From: an uncultured Oscillibacter sp.
Lineage (GTDB): Bacteria > Bacillota > Clostridia > Oscillospirales > Oscillospiraceae
Assembly: GCA_910583785.1 (NCBI GenBank)
Contig: CAJTZK010000008.1
Coordinates: forward strand, 67,051-131,050
Direction of reading: 5' to 3'
DNA: 64,000 nucleotides
Shown here piece after piece: positions 1-7,886 of this stretch; the first letter of the stretch is position 1; every line of letters begins with the position of its first letter. The notes under the pieces were generated by a model, which ran no database searches, was not told where the DNA came from, and was given only the letters and a program-made list of their open reading frames with translations. Position numbers and translations under genes: made by a program.

Positions 1-253
1 TCCCCTCCCGCCGGAGCTCCAGGTCCAGCACCTCCACCCGGTCCCCCAGCCCGGCCTGCTCCGCCGCCAAGCGGGTCATTTCCAGCCGCTGCCCCGCTGC
101 GGGGCTTCCGGGGGGCAGGGTCTTATGGGGCGGGTGACCCGTGGGGATTATCAAGAGTTTATCCAGCTCCAAAAGCCCGGATACCGCCCTGGCGGCGGTA
201 ATATGTCCCAGGTGCGGCGGGTTGAACGCGCCGCCGTACACGCCGATCTTCAA
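1..253 (-). CDS. nadD: nicotinate-nucleotide adenylyltransferase, N-terminal part
   Basis: Minus-strand gene whose C-terminal part lies beyond the window start. It reads LKIGVYGGAFNPPHLGHITA from a TTG start at 251-253, with GGAGGAGG about 8 nt upstream. GGAFNPPHLGH is the nucleotidyltransferase T/HxGH signature of NadD, which adenylates nicotinate mononucleotide in NAD synthesis in the cytoplasm. A second block (IIPTGHPPHK) also fits the family. It follows the YhbY-like gene by 25 bp on the same strand, an arrangement common in Firmicutes, so the two are probably co-transcribed. Only about 84 residues are visible. Confidence 0.93.
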   Translation of the reverse strand, partial: MKIGVYGGAFNPPHLGHITAARAVSGLLELDKLLIIPTGHPPHKTLPPGSPAAGQRLEMTRLAAEQAGLGDRVEVLDLELRREG

Positions 254-278
254 AATGGAAGCCTCCTCCCCAATCAGG

Positions 279-626
279 TCACGGTTTCTTCTTCCGCTCT
301 TTTACCAGTTGGATCCGTTTTTCTTTCGGCTTGGAGTGGGTCTCCCGGTACAAGACGAACTTGGTCCCGATGACCTGGACCACCTCGCTGCGGGTGGCTT
401 TGGCCAGCTCCTCTGCCGCCGTCCGGGCGTCATAATCCAGGTTGTTCTCCAGCACCCGGCCCTTGATAAGCTCCCGGGCCTCCAGGGCGTCGTCGGCCTG
501 TTTGACGAGGTTTTCCCCGATGCCCTCCTTGCCGATTTGAAGAATGGTACCGATGCCGTTTGCCAGGCCCCGCAGCTGGGCCCGCTGTTTGCTTGTCAAA
601 TCCATATCCGTTCTCACAAACTCCAT
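279..626 (-). CDS. yhbY: YhbY/CRS1-type RNA-binding protein
   Basis: A 115-aa cytoplasmic protein of the CRM (YhbY) family, which has a KH-like fold and binds pre-50S ribosomal particles. The family core is visible: LTSKQRAQLRGLAN near the N-terminus, then GKEGIGENLVKQADDAL (the GKxG loop) and a C-terminal Lys-rich tail. Length is close to the usual 95-105 residues plus a basic tail. The start is uncertain: the first ATG at 624-626 follows GGAGCGG closely, while an internal ATG at 603-605 would give the more usual MDLTSKQ start. It lies directly upstream of nadD. Confidence 0.88.
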   Translation of the reverse strand: MEFVRTDMDLTSKQRAQLRGLANGIGTILQIGKEGIGENLVKQADDALEARELIKGRVLENNLDYDARTAAEELAKATRSEVVQVIGTKFVLYRETHSKPKEKRIQLVKERKKKP

Positions 627-743
627 TCCGCTCCATCCGCCTCCCAGCGGATATCCGCTTGATTCCGTTACTCGGTTTCTCCCCGTAAAATCTTCGGATT
701 TCGCGGGGCCCGGGGCGCATGGCGCGCCCTCTTTTTCAGACGC

Positions 744-1340
744 TCACTTCTTCAGATAAGTTCCCAGCTTCTCCGCGAAAGCCGCCAGGGCCTTGCCCCG
801 GTGGGAAATTTTGCTCTTCTCCTCCGGGCCGATCTGGCCGAAGGTCTTCCCCTTTTCCGGAATCAAAAACACCGGGTCATAGCCGAAGCCGCCCTCCCCC
901 AGGGGGGCGAAGGCAATGGCCCCGTCGCAGCGGCCCTCCGCCTCCAGGGTGTCCCCATTGGGGAAAGCGCAGGCCACGGCGCAGGTGAAGTGGGCCGCCC
1001 GGGTGGTCTGGCCCCGGAGGCTCCGGAGCAGCAGCATGCACCGCCCCCGGTCATCCAGGCCCTCCCCGCCGTACCGGGCGGAATAAACCCCGGGGCCGCC
1101 ATTCAGCGCGTCCACACAGAGCCCGGAGTCGTCGGCGATAGCGGGCAGGCCCGATGCCGCGCAGATGGCCTTCGCTTTCAGCATGGCGTTCTCGGCAAAG
1201 GTGGACCCGGTTTCCTCCACGTCCACCTCCACTCCGGATTCGGCGGGGCTGACGGCCTCCACGCCCAAGCCGGACAAAATCGCCCGCATCTCCGCCAGCT
1301 TCCCCGGGTTATGGGTGGCCAGCACAAATTTTTCCGCCAT
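744..1340 (-). CDS. rdgB: non-canonical purine NTP pyrophosphatase (RdgB/HAM1)
   Basis: A 198-aa house-cleaning enzyme that hydrolyses dITP/XTP to monophosphates and keeps deaminated purines out of nucleic acids. Family motifs are visible: FVLATHNPGKLAEM at the N-terminus, ADDSGLCVDAL with GGPGVYSARYGG, GFGYDPVF and the SHRGKALAAF end. The ATG at 1338-1340 overlaps the rph stop codon (TAATG), and its ribosome binding site GGGAGG lies inside the end of rph, so translation is probably coupled. The rph-rdgB pair is a common Firmicutes arrangement. Confidence 0.95.
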   Translation of the reverse strand: MAEKFVLATHNPGKLAEMRAILSGLGVEAVSPAESGVEVDVEETGSTFAENAMLKAKAICAASGLPAIADDSGLCVDALNGGPGVYSARYGGEGLDDRGRCMLLLRSLRGQTTRAAHFTCAVACAFPNGDTLEAEGRCDGAIAFAPLGEGGFGYDPVFLIPEKGKTFGQIGPEEKSKISHRGKALAAFAEKLGTYLKK

Positions 1341-2062
1341 TAGAATTTCCCTCCCAACGCTTCTCTCTGGACCGCCAGCAGCTCCTTGCAGCCCTTGGCA
1401 CACAGGCGCACCAGCTCCTGCTGCTCCGCGGGGGTGAAGGCCCGGCCCTCGCCGGTGCCCTGGATTTCAATGAGCTCCCCCAGCTCGTTCATCACGCAGT
1501 TCAAATCCACCTGGGCCCGGCTGTCCTCGCTGTAGCGTAGGTCCAGCAGGGGCGTGTCGTCCACAATCCCGGCGGAGACACCGCTGACGTAGTGCCGGAT
1601 GGGGCTGGCTCCCAGGTCCCCGTTCTCCACCAGCTTCCGGCAGGCCAGGGCCAGGGCCACGAAGCCCCCGGTGACGGAGGCCGTCCGGGTTCCGCCGTCC
1701 CCTTGGAGCACGTCGCAGTCAACCGTAATGGTCCGCTCCCCCAGGCGCTTCATGTCCACGGCGGACCGGAGGGACCGGCCAATTAACCGCTGGATTTCGG
1801 CGCTCCGGGGGGATAATTTCAGCTTGGCCACGTCCCGGCGGCTCCGTTCCCGGTTGGCCCGGGGGAGCATGGAGTACTCGGCGGTAATCCAGCCCTCCCC
1901 ATAGGGGACGTGGGGCGGCGTCTTCTCCTCCACGCTGGCGCAGCAGAGGACCATGGTGTCCCCGCATTGAATCAGGCAGCTGCCCTCGGCGAATTTGACG
2001 AAGTCCGTGGTAATGGTCACAGGCCGCAGTTCGTTGAACGCCCGGCCGTCTTCTCTGGTCAA
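1340..2062 (-). CDS. rph: ribonuclease PH
   Basis: A 240-aa phosphorolytic 3'-5' exoribonuclease that trims tRNA 3' ends. It shows the family N-terminus (DGRAFNELRPVTI), GEGWITAEYSMLPRA, LIGRSLRSAVDMKRLGERTI, the conserved DCDVLQGDGGTRTASVTGG stretch and ALDLRY/DLNCVMN-type blocks. The start is TTG at 2060-2062 with GAGGAGG 7 nt upstream. It overlaps the stop of the upstream zinc-ribbon gene (TTGA) and the start of rdgB downstream, giving a tightly coupled three-gene operon. Length is standard. Confidence 0.97.
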   Translation of the reverse strand: MTREDGRAFNELRPVTITTDFVKFAEGSCLIQCGDTMVLCCASVEEKTPPHVPYGEGWITAEYSMLPRANRERSRRDVAKLKLSPRSAEIQRLIGRSLRSAVDMKRLGERTITVDCDVLQGDGGTRTASVTGGFVALALACRKLVENGDLGASPIRHYVSGVSAGIVDDTPLLDLRYSEDSRAQVDLNCVMNELGELIEIQGTGEGRAFTPAEQQELVRLCAKGCKELLAVQREALGGKF

Positions 2063-2295
2063 GTCGATTCCTCCTCTTTTGTCTCAATCAAAATCAGGCC
2101 GCACTTCCCGCAGCACCGGGCGGGGAGCTTCACGCCGCTCCCAAACCTCTTTTCCTGAAGAGAGATCTCCCCCTCCCACATGGGAAGATAGGAAGCTCTC
2201 CATTCGTCAAAGGGGGTCCAAAGGATGTTGCGGCTGCCGCTTCGCAGAAAGCCCGGCTTCAACGCCTCCCCGCAGCGGGGACAGCAGTCAAACAC
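2059..2295 (-). CDS. small zinc-ribbon protein
   Basis: A 78-aa protein starting at GTG (2293-2295) with GGAGG upstream. Two Cys pairs, CPRCG near the N-terminus and CGKCG near residue 62, flank a region containing GSRNILWTPF, as expected for a single zinc ribbon of the DUF6487/PF20097 kind. No catalytic motif is visible. It is 14 bp downstream of ftsY and overlaps rph by 3 bp, so it is in the same transcription unit. The function is unknown; a nucleic-acid or protein-binding role is only inference. Confidence 0.75.
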   Translation of the reverse strand: MFDCCPRCGEALKPGFLRSGSRNILWTPFDEWRASYLPMWEGEISLQEKRFGSGVKLPARCCGKCGLILIETKEEEST

Positions 2296-2309
2296 AGCGC
2301 CCGCCTCCT

Positions 2310-3182
2310 TTAAATTATGGCCTCGGCGTATTCCTCCGAATCAAAGGGCCGCAGGTCGTCGATGCCCTCGCCCACCCCGGCGAACTTCACGGGGACGCCC
2401 AGCTCCTGGGCGATGGCCACGGCGATGCCGCCTTTGGCGGTTCCGTCCAGCTTGGTGAGGATAATGCCCGTCAGTCCCGCCGCCTCCTTGAAGGTCTTGG
2501 CCTGGATCAAACCGTTCTGGCCCGTGGTGGCGTCCAGCACCAGCAGGGTCTCCCGGGCCGCGCCGGGGCACTCCCGGTCAATGATCTTGGAGAGCTTGGC
2601 AAGCTCCGCCATGAGATTGGCCTTATTGTGGAGCCGCCCCGCCGTGTCGCAGAGCACTACGTCCACCCCCCGGGCCTTGGCGGCCTGAAGGGCGTCGAAG
2701 AGCACCGCGCCGGGGTCCGCCCCCTCGTGCTGGCGGATCAGGTCCGCCTTGGCCCGCTGGGACCAGATTTCCAATTGGTCTGCCGCCGCCGCCCGGAAGG
2801 TGTCCGCCGCGCAGAGGAGGCACTTCTTCCCGCCGTAGCGCAGGAGGTTCGCCATCTTGCCGATGGAGGTGGTTTTCCCCACGCCGTTGACCCCGATGAA
2901 GAGGAAGACGCAGGGGGAGGTGGAGACGTTCACCTCCGTGGTGCCCACATTCAGCGTGTCCACGATGATCGCCCGCAGGGCGGCGCGGACCTCCTCCTGG
3001 CTCACGAGCTTTTCCTTCCGGACCTTCTCCCGGAGCTTCTCCACAGTCTCCACGGCGATTTCCATGCCGAAGTCGGAGAGGATTAAGGTTTCCTCCAGCT
3101 CCTCGAAGAAGGCCTCGTCGGCCTCGGTGTAGGTGGTGAACAGGTTGGTGGTGATTTTTTTCAGCTTGTCAAAGAAACCCAT
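2310..3182 (-). CDS. ftsY: signal recognition particle receptor FtsY
   Basis: A 290-aa SRP receptor GTPase that docks ribosome-SRP complexes at the cytoplasmic membrane. It has the N domain (four-helix, FFDKLKKI onward) followed by the G domain with GVNGVGKTT (P loop), DTFRAAAADQL, DTAGRLHNK and TKLDGTAKGG. The long acidic A domain of proteobacterial FtsY is absent, as usual in Firmicutes. The ATG at 3180-3182 was chosen because AGGAGG lies 6 nt upstream; the open frame continues to 3344, but that extension is low-complexity sequence containing a hairpin. It lies downstream of smc, as in the common smc-ftsY order. Confidence 0.97.
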   Translation of the reverse strand: MGFFDKLKKITTNLFTTYTEADEAFFEELEETLILSDFGMEIAVETVEKLREKVRKEKLVSQEEVRAALRAIIVDTLNVGTTEVNVSTSPCVFLFIGVNGVGKTTSIGKMANLLRYGGKKCLLCAADTFRAAAADQLEIWSQRAKADLIRQHEGADPGAVLFDALQAAKARGVDVVLCDTAGRLHNKANLMAELAKLSKIIDRECPGAARETLLVLDATTGQNGLIQAKTFKEAAGLTGIILTKLDGTAKGGIAVAIAQELGVPVKFAGVGEGIDDLRPFDSEEYAEAII

Positions 3183-3233
3183 AGGTGCCTCCTGGTGGTT
3201 TTCAGCCATGAAGATGGCTGGTTCTTTGCACCC

Positions 3234-3275
3234 CCCGTTTTCTCGTTTCCTTCCAGAAGGAAACGAGAAAACGGG
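3234..3275. repeat. perfect 20-bp inverted repeat upstream of ftsY
   Basis: Arms at 3234-3253 and 3256-3275 are exact reverse complements (CCCGTTTTCTCGTTTCCTTC) separated by only two bases. It sits 51 bp upstream of the ftsY start. No T-run follows on either strand, so it does not look like a plain terminator. It may be a dispersed palindromic repeat or a leader hairpin. Confidence 0.85.
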
Positions 3276-3707
3276 CCGTGCACGGTCCAAAAGAGAAAAG
3301 GAAAGACCGCCCCTGCGGGGGGACGTGGGACGGGGGACGCGCAAGGCGTACCTCCGTTTTTTACGAATGCCTTCAGCCCGCGGCGTAGCCTTAGCGGGGG
3401 TTTGGAGGTCACCGAATGGACCAGCTCCTCTTTCCGCTGCCGCTACCCTGGCGGTAGGGGGCAGGTGTCCGCCTTTTTTGATAGAGCACCCTGTGGGGCC
3501 TGACCCCCAGGTCAGGCCATTCCCTCAAAGATTGCCATTCTCCCGGCAGGCCATTCCCCCAGGGCCTCCCTTTCTAGCGGCAGAATACCCTGTAAGGGCA
3601 GACCTCTGCGCAGCTCTTGGCGGCTTGCCGCTTAGAGCTGCGGCGTCCCCCCTTGCGGGGATGTGTCCGCCCTCTTCCAGGCCTCTGCCCAGCTCCCGCC
3701 GATGGAA
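3276..3707. other. gene-free GC-rich intergenic segment with hairpins
   Basis: No frame here has a credible ribosome binding site or recognisable protein. It contains several GC hairpins, including GCAGCTCT/AGAGCTGC at about 3613-3644, and two copies of the string TGTCCGCC, which also occurs inverted in the 13.39-kb spacer. This looks like an accumulation of palindromic intergenic repeats between smc and ftsY. Confidence 0.55.
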
Positions 3708-3960
3708 TTAAAACTTCTTCCCCCGGGCCCCGTAGTCGGTCTCCCGCCCGCAGCGGGCGCACCGCTTCTTATTGAAGGGCGGATTAAACCCCGCAGTACG
3801 GGCAGCGCCAGCAGAACAGGGCTGCCAGAATCGCCGCTGGGAACAGGAGCAATCCACTGGCGGTCACGCCGTTGCGATTCAGGCACACGCCAAGAACTAC
3901 GATCACTGCGGACGCCGCGAACACCGCCAGGGTGGCCCAGATTTTCTGCCGTAAAGCCAT
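3708..3960 (-). pseudogene. small two-TM zinc-ribbon membrane protein with a frameshift
   Basis: An ATG at 3958-3960 with GGGGAG upstream opens a frame with two hydrophobic segments (IWATLAVFAASAVIVVLGV and ASGLLLFPAAILAALFC), then WRCPYCG and a stop at 3784-3786. If the GGGG run at 3789-3792 is read with a one-base shift, the protein continues FNPPFNKKRCARCGRET to a stop at 3708-3710. That completes a CPYCG...CARCG zinc ribbon of about 84 residues. It is therefore a frameshifted gene, a sequencing error or, less likely, a frameshift site. It lies 16 bp from smc on the same strand. Confidence 0.65.
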
Positions 3961-3976
3961 GGTACCGCTCCCCTTT

Positions 3977-6900
3977 CTACTGAATGTCCAATTCCTTTGC
4001 CATATCGTTCAAATTGATGGTCAGGATTTTGCTCACGCCCTTCTCCTGCATGGTCACGCCATACAGCACGTCGGCCTCCTCCATGGTGCCCCGGCGGTGG
4101 GTGATGACAATGAACTGGGTTTTCCCAGCCAGGTTCCGCATGTACCGGGCGTAGCGGGTGACGTTCACGTCGTCCAGCGCCGCCTCGATCTCGTCCATGA
4201 CGCAGAAGGGGGTGGGGTGCACTTTCAAAATGGAGAAGTACAGGGCGATGGCCACGAAGGCCTTCTCCCCGCCGGAGAGCAGTGAGATGGTCTTCAGCGT
4301 CTTCCCCGGGGGCTGGGCCTTGATCTCGATGCCGCAGTTCAAGATGTCCGCCTCGTCCTCCAGCTCCAGCTGGGCCTGCCCGCCGCCGAACATCTCCAGG
4401 AACGTGGCCTGGAAGCTCTCGTTTAAGAGCTGGAACTGCTCGGCAAAAATCCGGGTCATCTCCCCGGTGATGCCGCCGATGATGGTCTCCAGCTCCCCTT
4501 TGGCTTTCTCCACGTCGTCCCTCTGGTCCGTCAGGTAGGTATACCGGGTGTTTACCCGCTCGTACTCCTCAATAGCGCCGATGTTCGGCGTGCCCAGGGC
4601 GGCGATTCCCTTTTTCAGTTCCCCGATCCGCCGGGCGGCCTTGGGAACGCTCTCCAATTCCATGCGCTGGGCCTGGGCGTCGCTGTGGCTCAGCTCGTAA
4701 TGTTCCCAGAGGCGGTCCAGGATCTGCTTTTCCTCCATGCCGGAAGTGGCCAGCTTCTGCTCCAGCCGGGAGGCGGACCGCTCCAGGTTCAGGAGGTTCT
4801 CGTTCATCTCCTGGCTTCGCTTGTTCTGGGCGGTGCGCCGGGCCTCCAGGGCCATCTTTTCCTCGTTCAAAGAGGCCAGCCGCTCCTGGCAGCCCTGCCG
4901 CCGCTGGTTCAGGACGCTCATGTCCTCCCGGCGGCGGGCGATTTCCGCCTGGGCCTTTTCAATGGCCTCCTGGTACTTCCCCAGGGTTTCCTCCTTCTGC
5001 TGGCGGTCTCCCGTCAGCTCCGCCGCCAGGCGGCGCAGGTCCGCGGCCCGCTGGAGGGCGGCGTCCCGCTCGGCGGTAAGGGCGGCCAGCTCCTCCTTCC
5101 GGGCGGTGACCTCCCCGGTCAGCGCGCTGGACCGGGCCAGCAGCTCCGACTGGCCGGAGAGGGCCTGGCTGGCCTGCTCCCGGTACTGGGCGGCCAGGCT
5201 CTCCTGCTGGGCAATGGCCTGTTCCGCCTGTTCCTTCCGCTGGCGGTTCTCGGCCAGGTGGCCCGTGAGGCTCTCTAGCTCTCCCGCTAGGTTCTCCAAA
5301 TTCTCACCCAGGGATTTGAGCAGGATGTCCAAGTGATTCTGCGCTCCCTCCAGCCGCAGCACCTCGTCCTCCGCCTGGCGGCGCTGGCCCTCGGCGGTCT
5401 CCAGGTCGTACCGGGCGGCGGAGAGGTCCCTCTGGAGGGCCTCTTCCTCCCGTTTCGCGGCTTCCAGCTGCTCCCGCATGGTCCCGGCCCGGCCATGGAG
5501 CCTGCGGAGCTCCGCCGCCCGGCTCAGCACGCCGGAATTCCGGGACGCGGAGCCACCGGTCATGGAGCCCCCCCGGTTGATGACCTGGCCGTCCAGGGTG
5601 ACAATGCGGAAGGCGTTATGGTACTTCCGGGCCAGGGCAATGCCGCAGTCCAGGTCTTCCACGATGACCGTCCGGCCCAGGAGGTTCTGGAAAATGTTCT
5701 GATACCTGGGGTCGAAGCTCACCAGCCGGGAGGCGATGCCCACAAAGCCGTATTCCCGCTCCACGCCGTTTGGACGCAGTTCCTCTCCCCGGATGGCGGT
5801 GAGGGGCAGGAAGGTGGCCCGGCCCCCGTCCCGCTGTTTCAAAAAGCCGATGGCGGCTTTCGCGTCCTCCTCCCGGTCCACCACGATGTTCTGGAGGCCC
5901 GCCCCCAGGGCAATCTCAATGGCTACGGTGTACTGCTGCTCCGTCCTCATCAGCCCCGCCACAGGGCCGTGGACGCCCCGGAGCCCTCCCTGGCACACCA
6001 GCTTGACGGCCTTGGAGAAGCCCTCGTAGTCCTTCTCCATCTCCGTCAAAAGCCGGATGCGGTTTTCCAGGGCCCCGGCGTCCATGGTCAGCCTCATCCG
6101 CTTGTCCGAGGCGGCGGCGGCTTTCTTCTCCCGCTCTTCCATCCGCAAGCTGTGGCCCGCGATGATGTTGCCCGCGGCTGTGGCGTCATCCCGGGCGTCC
6201 TCCAGGGCGCGGCGGTTGGCCTTGGCCTCCGCCCGGGCCTGCTCCCATTGTTCCTCCACAGAGGCCTTTTCCGCCTCCACGGCGCCGCGCCGCTCCTCCA
6301 GCTGCCCGCTTTCGGCGGCGATGGCGGCGGCGGCGGCCCGGGCGTCGGCGGCGGCGGCCACGGCCATGGCCTCCCGGCCCCGGAAGGCCTCCGCCTCGGT
6401 CTGCTGGCCCCCGGCCTCCTCGGCTGCGGCCCGGGCCTTCTCCAAAAGGGCCTCCAGGCCCGCGTTCAGTTCCTCCAGCCGCCGGGACAAGCCCTCCGAC
6501 CGGTCCTTCTCCTGGGCAGATTGGGCCGCCAGGCCCCCGGCCCGGCTGTCGGACTCCACCAGCTCCGCCCGGGCCCGGTCAATGTTCTCCTGGTTGTGGG
6601 CGATGCCGTTTTCCAGTACCGCGATGGCGGCGGACTGGTCCTTGGCCTGGGCGTCCAGCTCTCCGGCCTCTGTCCGGACCTGTTCCGCCTCGATATCTTT
6701 CTGCCGCATCTCCCCGCCGAAGCGCTCCCCCTCGGCGTAGAGGGCGTCCAGGGCGGACCGGGCCTCGTCCCGCTCCTTCTCGGCGGCGTGGAAGTCCATT
6801 TCCAGCTTCCGGGTGCTGATTTTCAGGGCGTCCAGGTTTTCCAGCCACACGGAGATTTCCAGCACCCGCAGCTCGTCCCGGAGGATGAGGTACTGCCTGG

Positions 6901-7537
6901 CTTTCTCCGCCTGGTCCCGCAGGGGCCCCACCTGGAGCTCCAATTCCGAAATCTTGTCGTTGATGCGGACCAGGTTCTCCTCCGTCCGCTCCAGCTTCCG
7001 CTCCGCTTCCTCCTTCCGGTGGCGGAAGCGGGAGATTCCCGCGGCCTCCTCAAAGATCTCCCGGCGTTCGCTGCTCCGGGTGGATAAAATCTCGTCGATC
7101 TTGCCCTGGCCGATGATGGAGTAGCCCTCCCGGCCCAATCCAGTGTCCAGGAACAGCTCCGTCACGTCCTTGAGCCGGACGGACTGGCGGTTGATGTAGT
7201 ATTCGCTCTCCCCGCTACGGTAATACCGGCGGGTGACGGCCACCTCCGCCTCCTCCATGGAGGGAAAGATGCGCTCCGTGTTGTCCAGCACCAGGGTCAC
7301 CTGGGCAAAGCCCACCTGGTTCCGCTGCTCCGTGCCGCCGAAGATTACGTCCTCCATCTTCGCGCCCCGGAGCCCCTTGGCGCTCTGTTCGCCCATGACC
7401 CAGCGGATGGCGTCGGAGATGTTGCTTTTCCCCGAGCCGTTGGGCCCCACGATGGCGGTGATATCCTCTCCGAAGTTCAGCACGGTCTTGTCCGGGAAAG
7501 ATTTAAAGCCTTGAATTTCCAGTGCTTTTAAATACAC
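3977..7537 (-). CDS. smc: chromosome segregation ATPase SMC
   Basis: An 1186-aa condensin subunit that, with ScpA/ScpB, compacts and segregates the chromosome. It has the N-terminal ATPase half (FKSFPDKTVL, Walker A GPNGSGKSNI, QGKIDEIL), a coiled coil from about residue 170, a hinge around 510-640 (GVHGPVAGLM, GGSMTGGSASRNSG), a second coiled coil rich in Glu/Arg/Ala and the C-terminal half with LSGGEKAFVAIAL signature and Walker B FCVMDEIEAALDD. The start is GTG at 7535-7537 with AGAGGTGG upstream. Length is typical. ftsY follows downstream; rnc, often upstream of smc, is not here. Confidence 0.98.
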   Translation of the reverse strand: MYLKALEIQGFKSFPDKTVLNFGEDITAIVGPNGSGKSNISDAIRWVMGEQSAKGLRGAKMEDVIFGGTEQRNQVGFAQVTLVLDNTERIFPSMEEAEVAVTRRYYRSGESEYYINRQSVRLKDVTELFLDTGLGREGYSIIGQGKIDEILSTRSSERREIFEEAAGISRFRHRKEEAERKLERTEENLVRINDKISELELQVGPLRDQAEKARQYLILRDELRVLEISVWLENLDALKISTRKLEMDFHAAEKERDEARSALDALYAEGERFGGEMRQKDIEAEQVRTEAGELDAQAKDQSAAIAVLENGIAHNQENIDRARAELVESDSRAGGLAAQSAQEKDRSEGLSRRLEELNAGLEALLEKARAAAEEAGGQQTEAEAFRGREAMAVAAAADARAAAAAIAAESGQLEERRGAVEAEKASVEEQWEQARAEAKANRRALEDARDDATAAGNIIAGHSLRMEEREKKAAAASDKRMRLTMDAGALENRIRLLTEMEKDYEGFSKAVKLVCQGGLRGVHGPVAGLMRTEQQYTVAIEIALGAGLQNIVVDREEDAKAAIGFLKQRDGGRATFLPLTAIRGEELRPNGVEREYGFVGIASRLVSFDPRYQNIFQNLLGRTVIVEDLDCGIALARKYHNAFRIVTLDGQVINRGGSMTGGSASRNSGVLSRAAELRRLHGRAGTMREQLEAAKREEEALQRDLSAARYDLETAEGQRRQAEDEVLRLEGAQNHLDILLKSLGENLENLAGELESLTGHLAENRQRKEQAEQAIAQQESLAAQYREQASQALSGQSELLARSSALTGEVTARKEELAALTAERDAALQRAADLRRLAAELTGDRQQKEETLGKYQEAIEKAQAEIARRREDMSVLNQRRQGCQERLASLNEEKMALEARRTAQNKRSQEMNENLLNLERSASRLEQKLATSGMEEKQILDRLWEHYELSHSDAQAQRMELESVPKAARRIGELKKGIAALGTPNIGAIEEYERVNTRYTYLTDQRDDVEKAKGELETIIGGITGEMTRIFAEQFQLLNESFQATFLEMFGGGQAQLELEDEADILNCGIEIKAQPPGKTLKTISLLSGGEKAFVAIALYFSILKVHPTPFCVMDEIEAALDDVNVTRYARYMRNLAGKTQFIVITHRRGTMEEADVLYGVTMQEKGVSKILTINLNDMAKELDIQ

Positions 7538-7668
7538 GTTTCCACCTCTGCCGAAGCCCTGCCCAAGGCGGCTTCAATAATCAATTAACTATATCAGAGA
7601 ACGCGCCGTTTTTCAAGACAAAATCTGTAAAGGCCCCGGGCGTTTCCGGTTCCTCCCATCAAAAAGCA

Positions 7669-7715
7669 GGGCAATGGGAACGCCCAGGGCGGTAAGCCCC
7701 AGGTCCCCATTGCCC
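7669..7715 (-). terminator. hairpin with minus-strand T tract
   Basis: GGGCAATGGG (7669-7678) pairs with CCCATTGCCC (7706-7715), with an inner CGCCC/GGGCG helix. On the minus strand it is followed by TGCTTTTTGATGG. It fits a Rho-independent terminator for the stalk-protein transcript coming from 7887. Confidence 0.55.
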
Positions 7716-7793
7716 CGCAGTTCTCGTTCCGGCCTTGGTTCCTTGCTCCGGCAAAGCCGGGCGTCCCTTCCGGTGAATGGCGCTCTTTCCGCC

Positions 7794-7856
7794 TCAGCCC
7801 GCCAAAATGGTGAGGCCGAACACCAACATCAGGATCAGTGCCATCATGCAGCCCAT
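7794..7856 (-). CDS. possible 20-aa hydrophobic microprotein
   Basis: ATG at 7854-7856, preceded by GGGAGGCGGG, opens a frame reading MGCMMALILMLVFGLTILAG and ending at TGA 7794-7796. The peptide would be one membrane helix. It lies 30 bp after the stop of the stalk-domain gene on the same strand. The ribosome binding site and hydrophobicity are the only support, so this is a weak call. Confidence 0.25.
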   Translation of the reverse strand: MGCMMALILMLVFGLTILAG

Positions 7857-7886
7857 CCGTCCCGCCTCCCAGAGCGGCCCGCCCCA

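Noticed and set aside
3133..3711. Plus-strand open frame of 192 codons across the ftsY leader
   Set aside because: It runs through the perfect hairpin and spacer repeats, has no ribosome binding site and no protein-like pattern.
5333..7087. Long plus-strand open frame of 584 codons opposite smc
   Set aside because: It is a GC-bias shadow of smc; its translation is low-complexity Gly/Pro/Leu/Gln and the minus-strand frame has all SMC motifs.
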